Assembly (NCBI GenBank): GCA_041441555.1
Contig: JASDSW010000014.1
Coordinates: 1-31,100 of the forward strand
From: Pseudaeromonas sp041441555
GTDB lineage: Bacteria > Pseudomonadota > Gammaproteobacteria > Enterobacterales > Aeromonadaceae
Length of the DNA stretch: 31,100 bases
Direction: 5' to 3'
Shown here: piece after piece, positions 31,063-31,100 of the stretch
Layout of the letters: each line of letters begins with the position of its first letter
Numbering within the stretch: position 1 is the stretch's first letter
Made by a program: the position numbers and the translations under genes
Notes under the pieces: model-generated
The model's input: the letters and a program-made list of their open reading frames with translations, nothing else
Told to the model about the DNA's origin: nothing
Database searches by the model: none

Positions 31063-31100
31063 GCCGCCTCGCTGACACGGCAAGGCAGACACTCTTCGGA

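Noticed and set aside
1..31100. CRISPR arrays, tRNA genes, prophage or integron features
   Set aside because: I saw no regularly spaced repeats, no tRNA cloverleaf, no integrase, and no attC-like or phage structural genes. The only mobile sequence is the truncated IS end.

Overview
The window looks like a chromosomal segment of a fairly GC-rich gammaproteobacterium, most likely in or near the Aeromonadales. This placement is inferred from gene content and protein character, not from a search. It holds EF-Tu ending in VAKVIE, MgsA, LuxS, RraB, TmcA, an ArgP/ArgO pair, Cbl with a CysTWA/Sbp sulfate importer, a Vibrio-like type IV minor pilin set, and GmhB directly before an rRNA operon promoter. 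Most of it is ordinary core genome. There is no CRISPR array, prophage or obvious genomic island, and no tRNA or rRNA gene lies inside the window.

Layout. At 1-700 are the end of tuf with its terminator and mgsA. At 700-2920, on the minus strand, are a SieB-family membrane protein and a PAS-containing chemotaxis receptor. At 2999-3239 is the left end of an IS5-type element with a cut-off transposase. At 3269-6274 are type IV minor pilins: pilE on the minus strand, divergent from fimT-pilW-pilX-pilV. At 6449-8327 are glnB, a transglycosylase-like lipoprotein, luxS and rraB. At 8413-11683 are a DedA membrane protein, two small unknown genes, a class A beta-lactamase broken by a one-base deletion, and a MarR-GNAT fusion regulator with a near-perfect palindrome in its own promoter.

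At 11822-18807 an SLC13 transporter runs tail-to-tail into a minus-strand sulfate assimilation block (sbp, alpha/beta hydrolase, cysT, cysW, cysA, cbl). At 18959-22398 are an iron-dependent alcohol dehydrogenase, divergent argP/argO, and an Hsp20 chaperone with a sigma-32-like promoter. At 22487-25795 are metY and an alpha-amylase lipoprotein. At 25874-27959 is an OmpR-type two-component system. At 28065-31100 are tmcA, gmhB, a small group of DnaA-box-like sites, and an rrn P1 promoter pointing out of the window.

How the parts fit together. Sulfur acquisition is a theme: sulfate uptake (Sbp/CysTWA), its LysR regulator (Cbl), and about 4 kb further on sulfhydrylation to homocysteine (MetY). 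A second theme is surface and environmental sensing: chemotaxis receptor, type IV pilus tip proteins, LuxS, a two-component system and a secreted amylase.

I see no clear new defence system or mobile system. The most worthwhile leads are the MarR-GNAT/operator/beta-lactamase unit with its frameshift, the hydrolase inside the sulfate operon with two candidate sulfur-regulator sites, the SieB-like protein, and the DnaA-like boxes in front of the rrn promoter.
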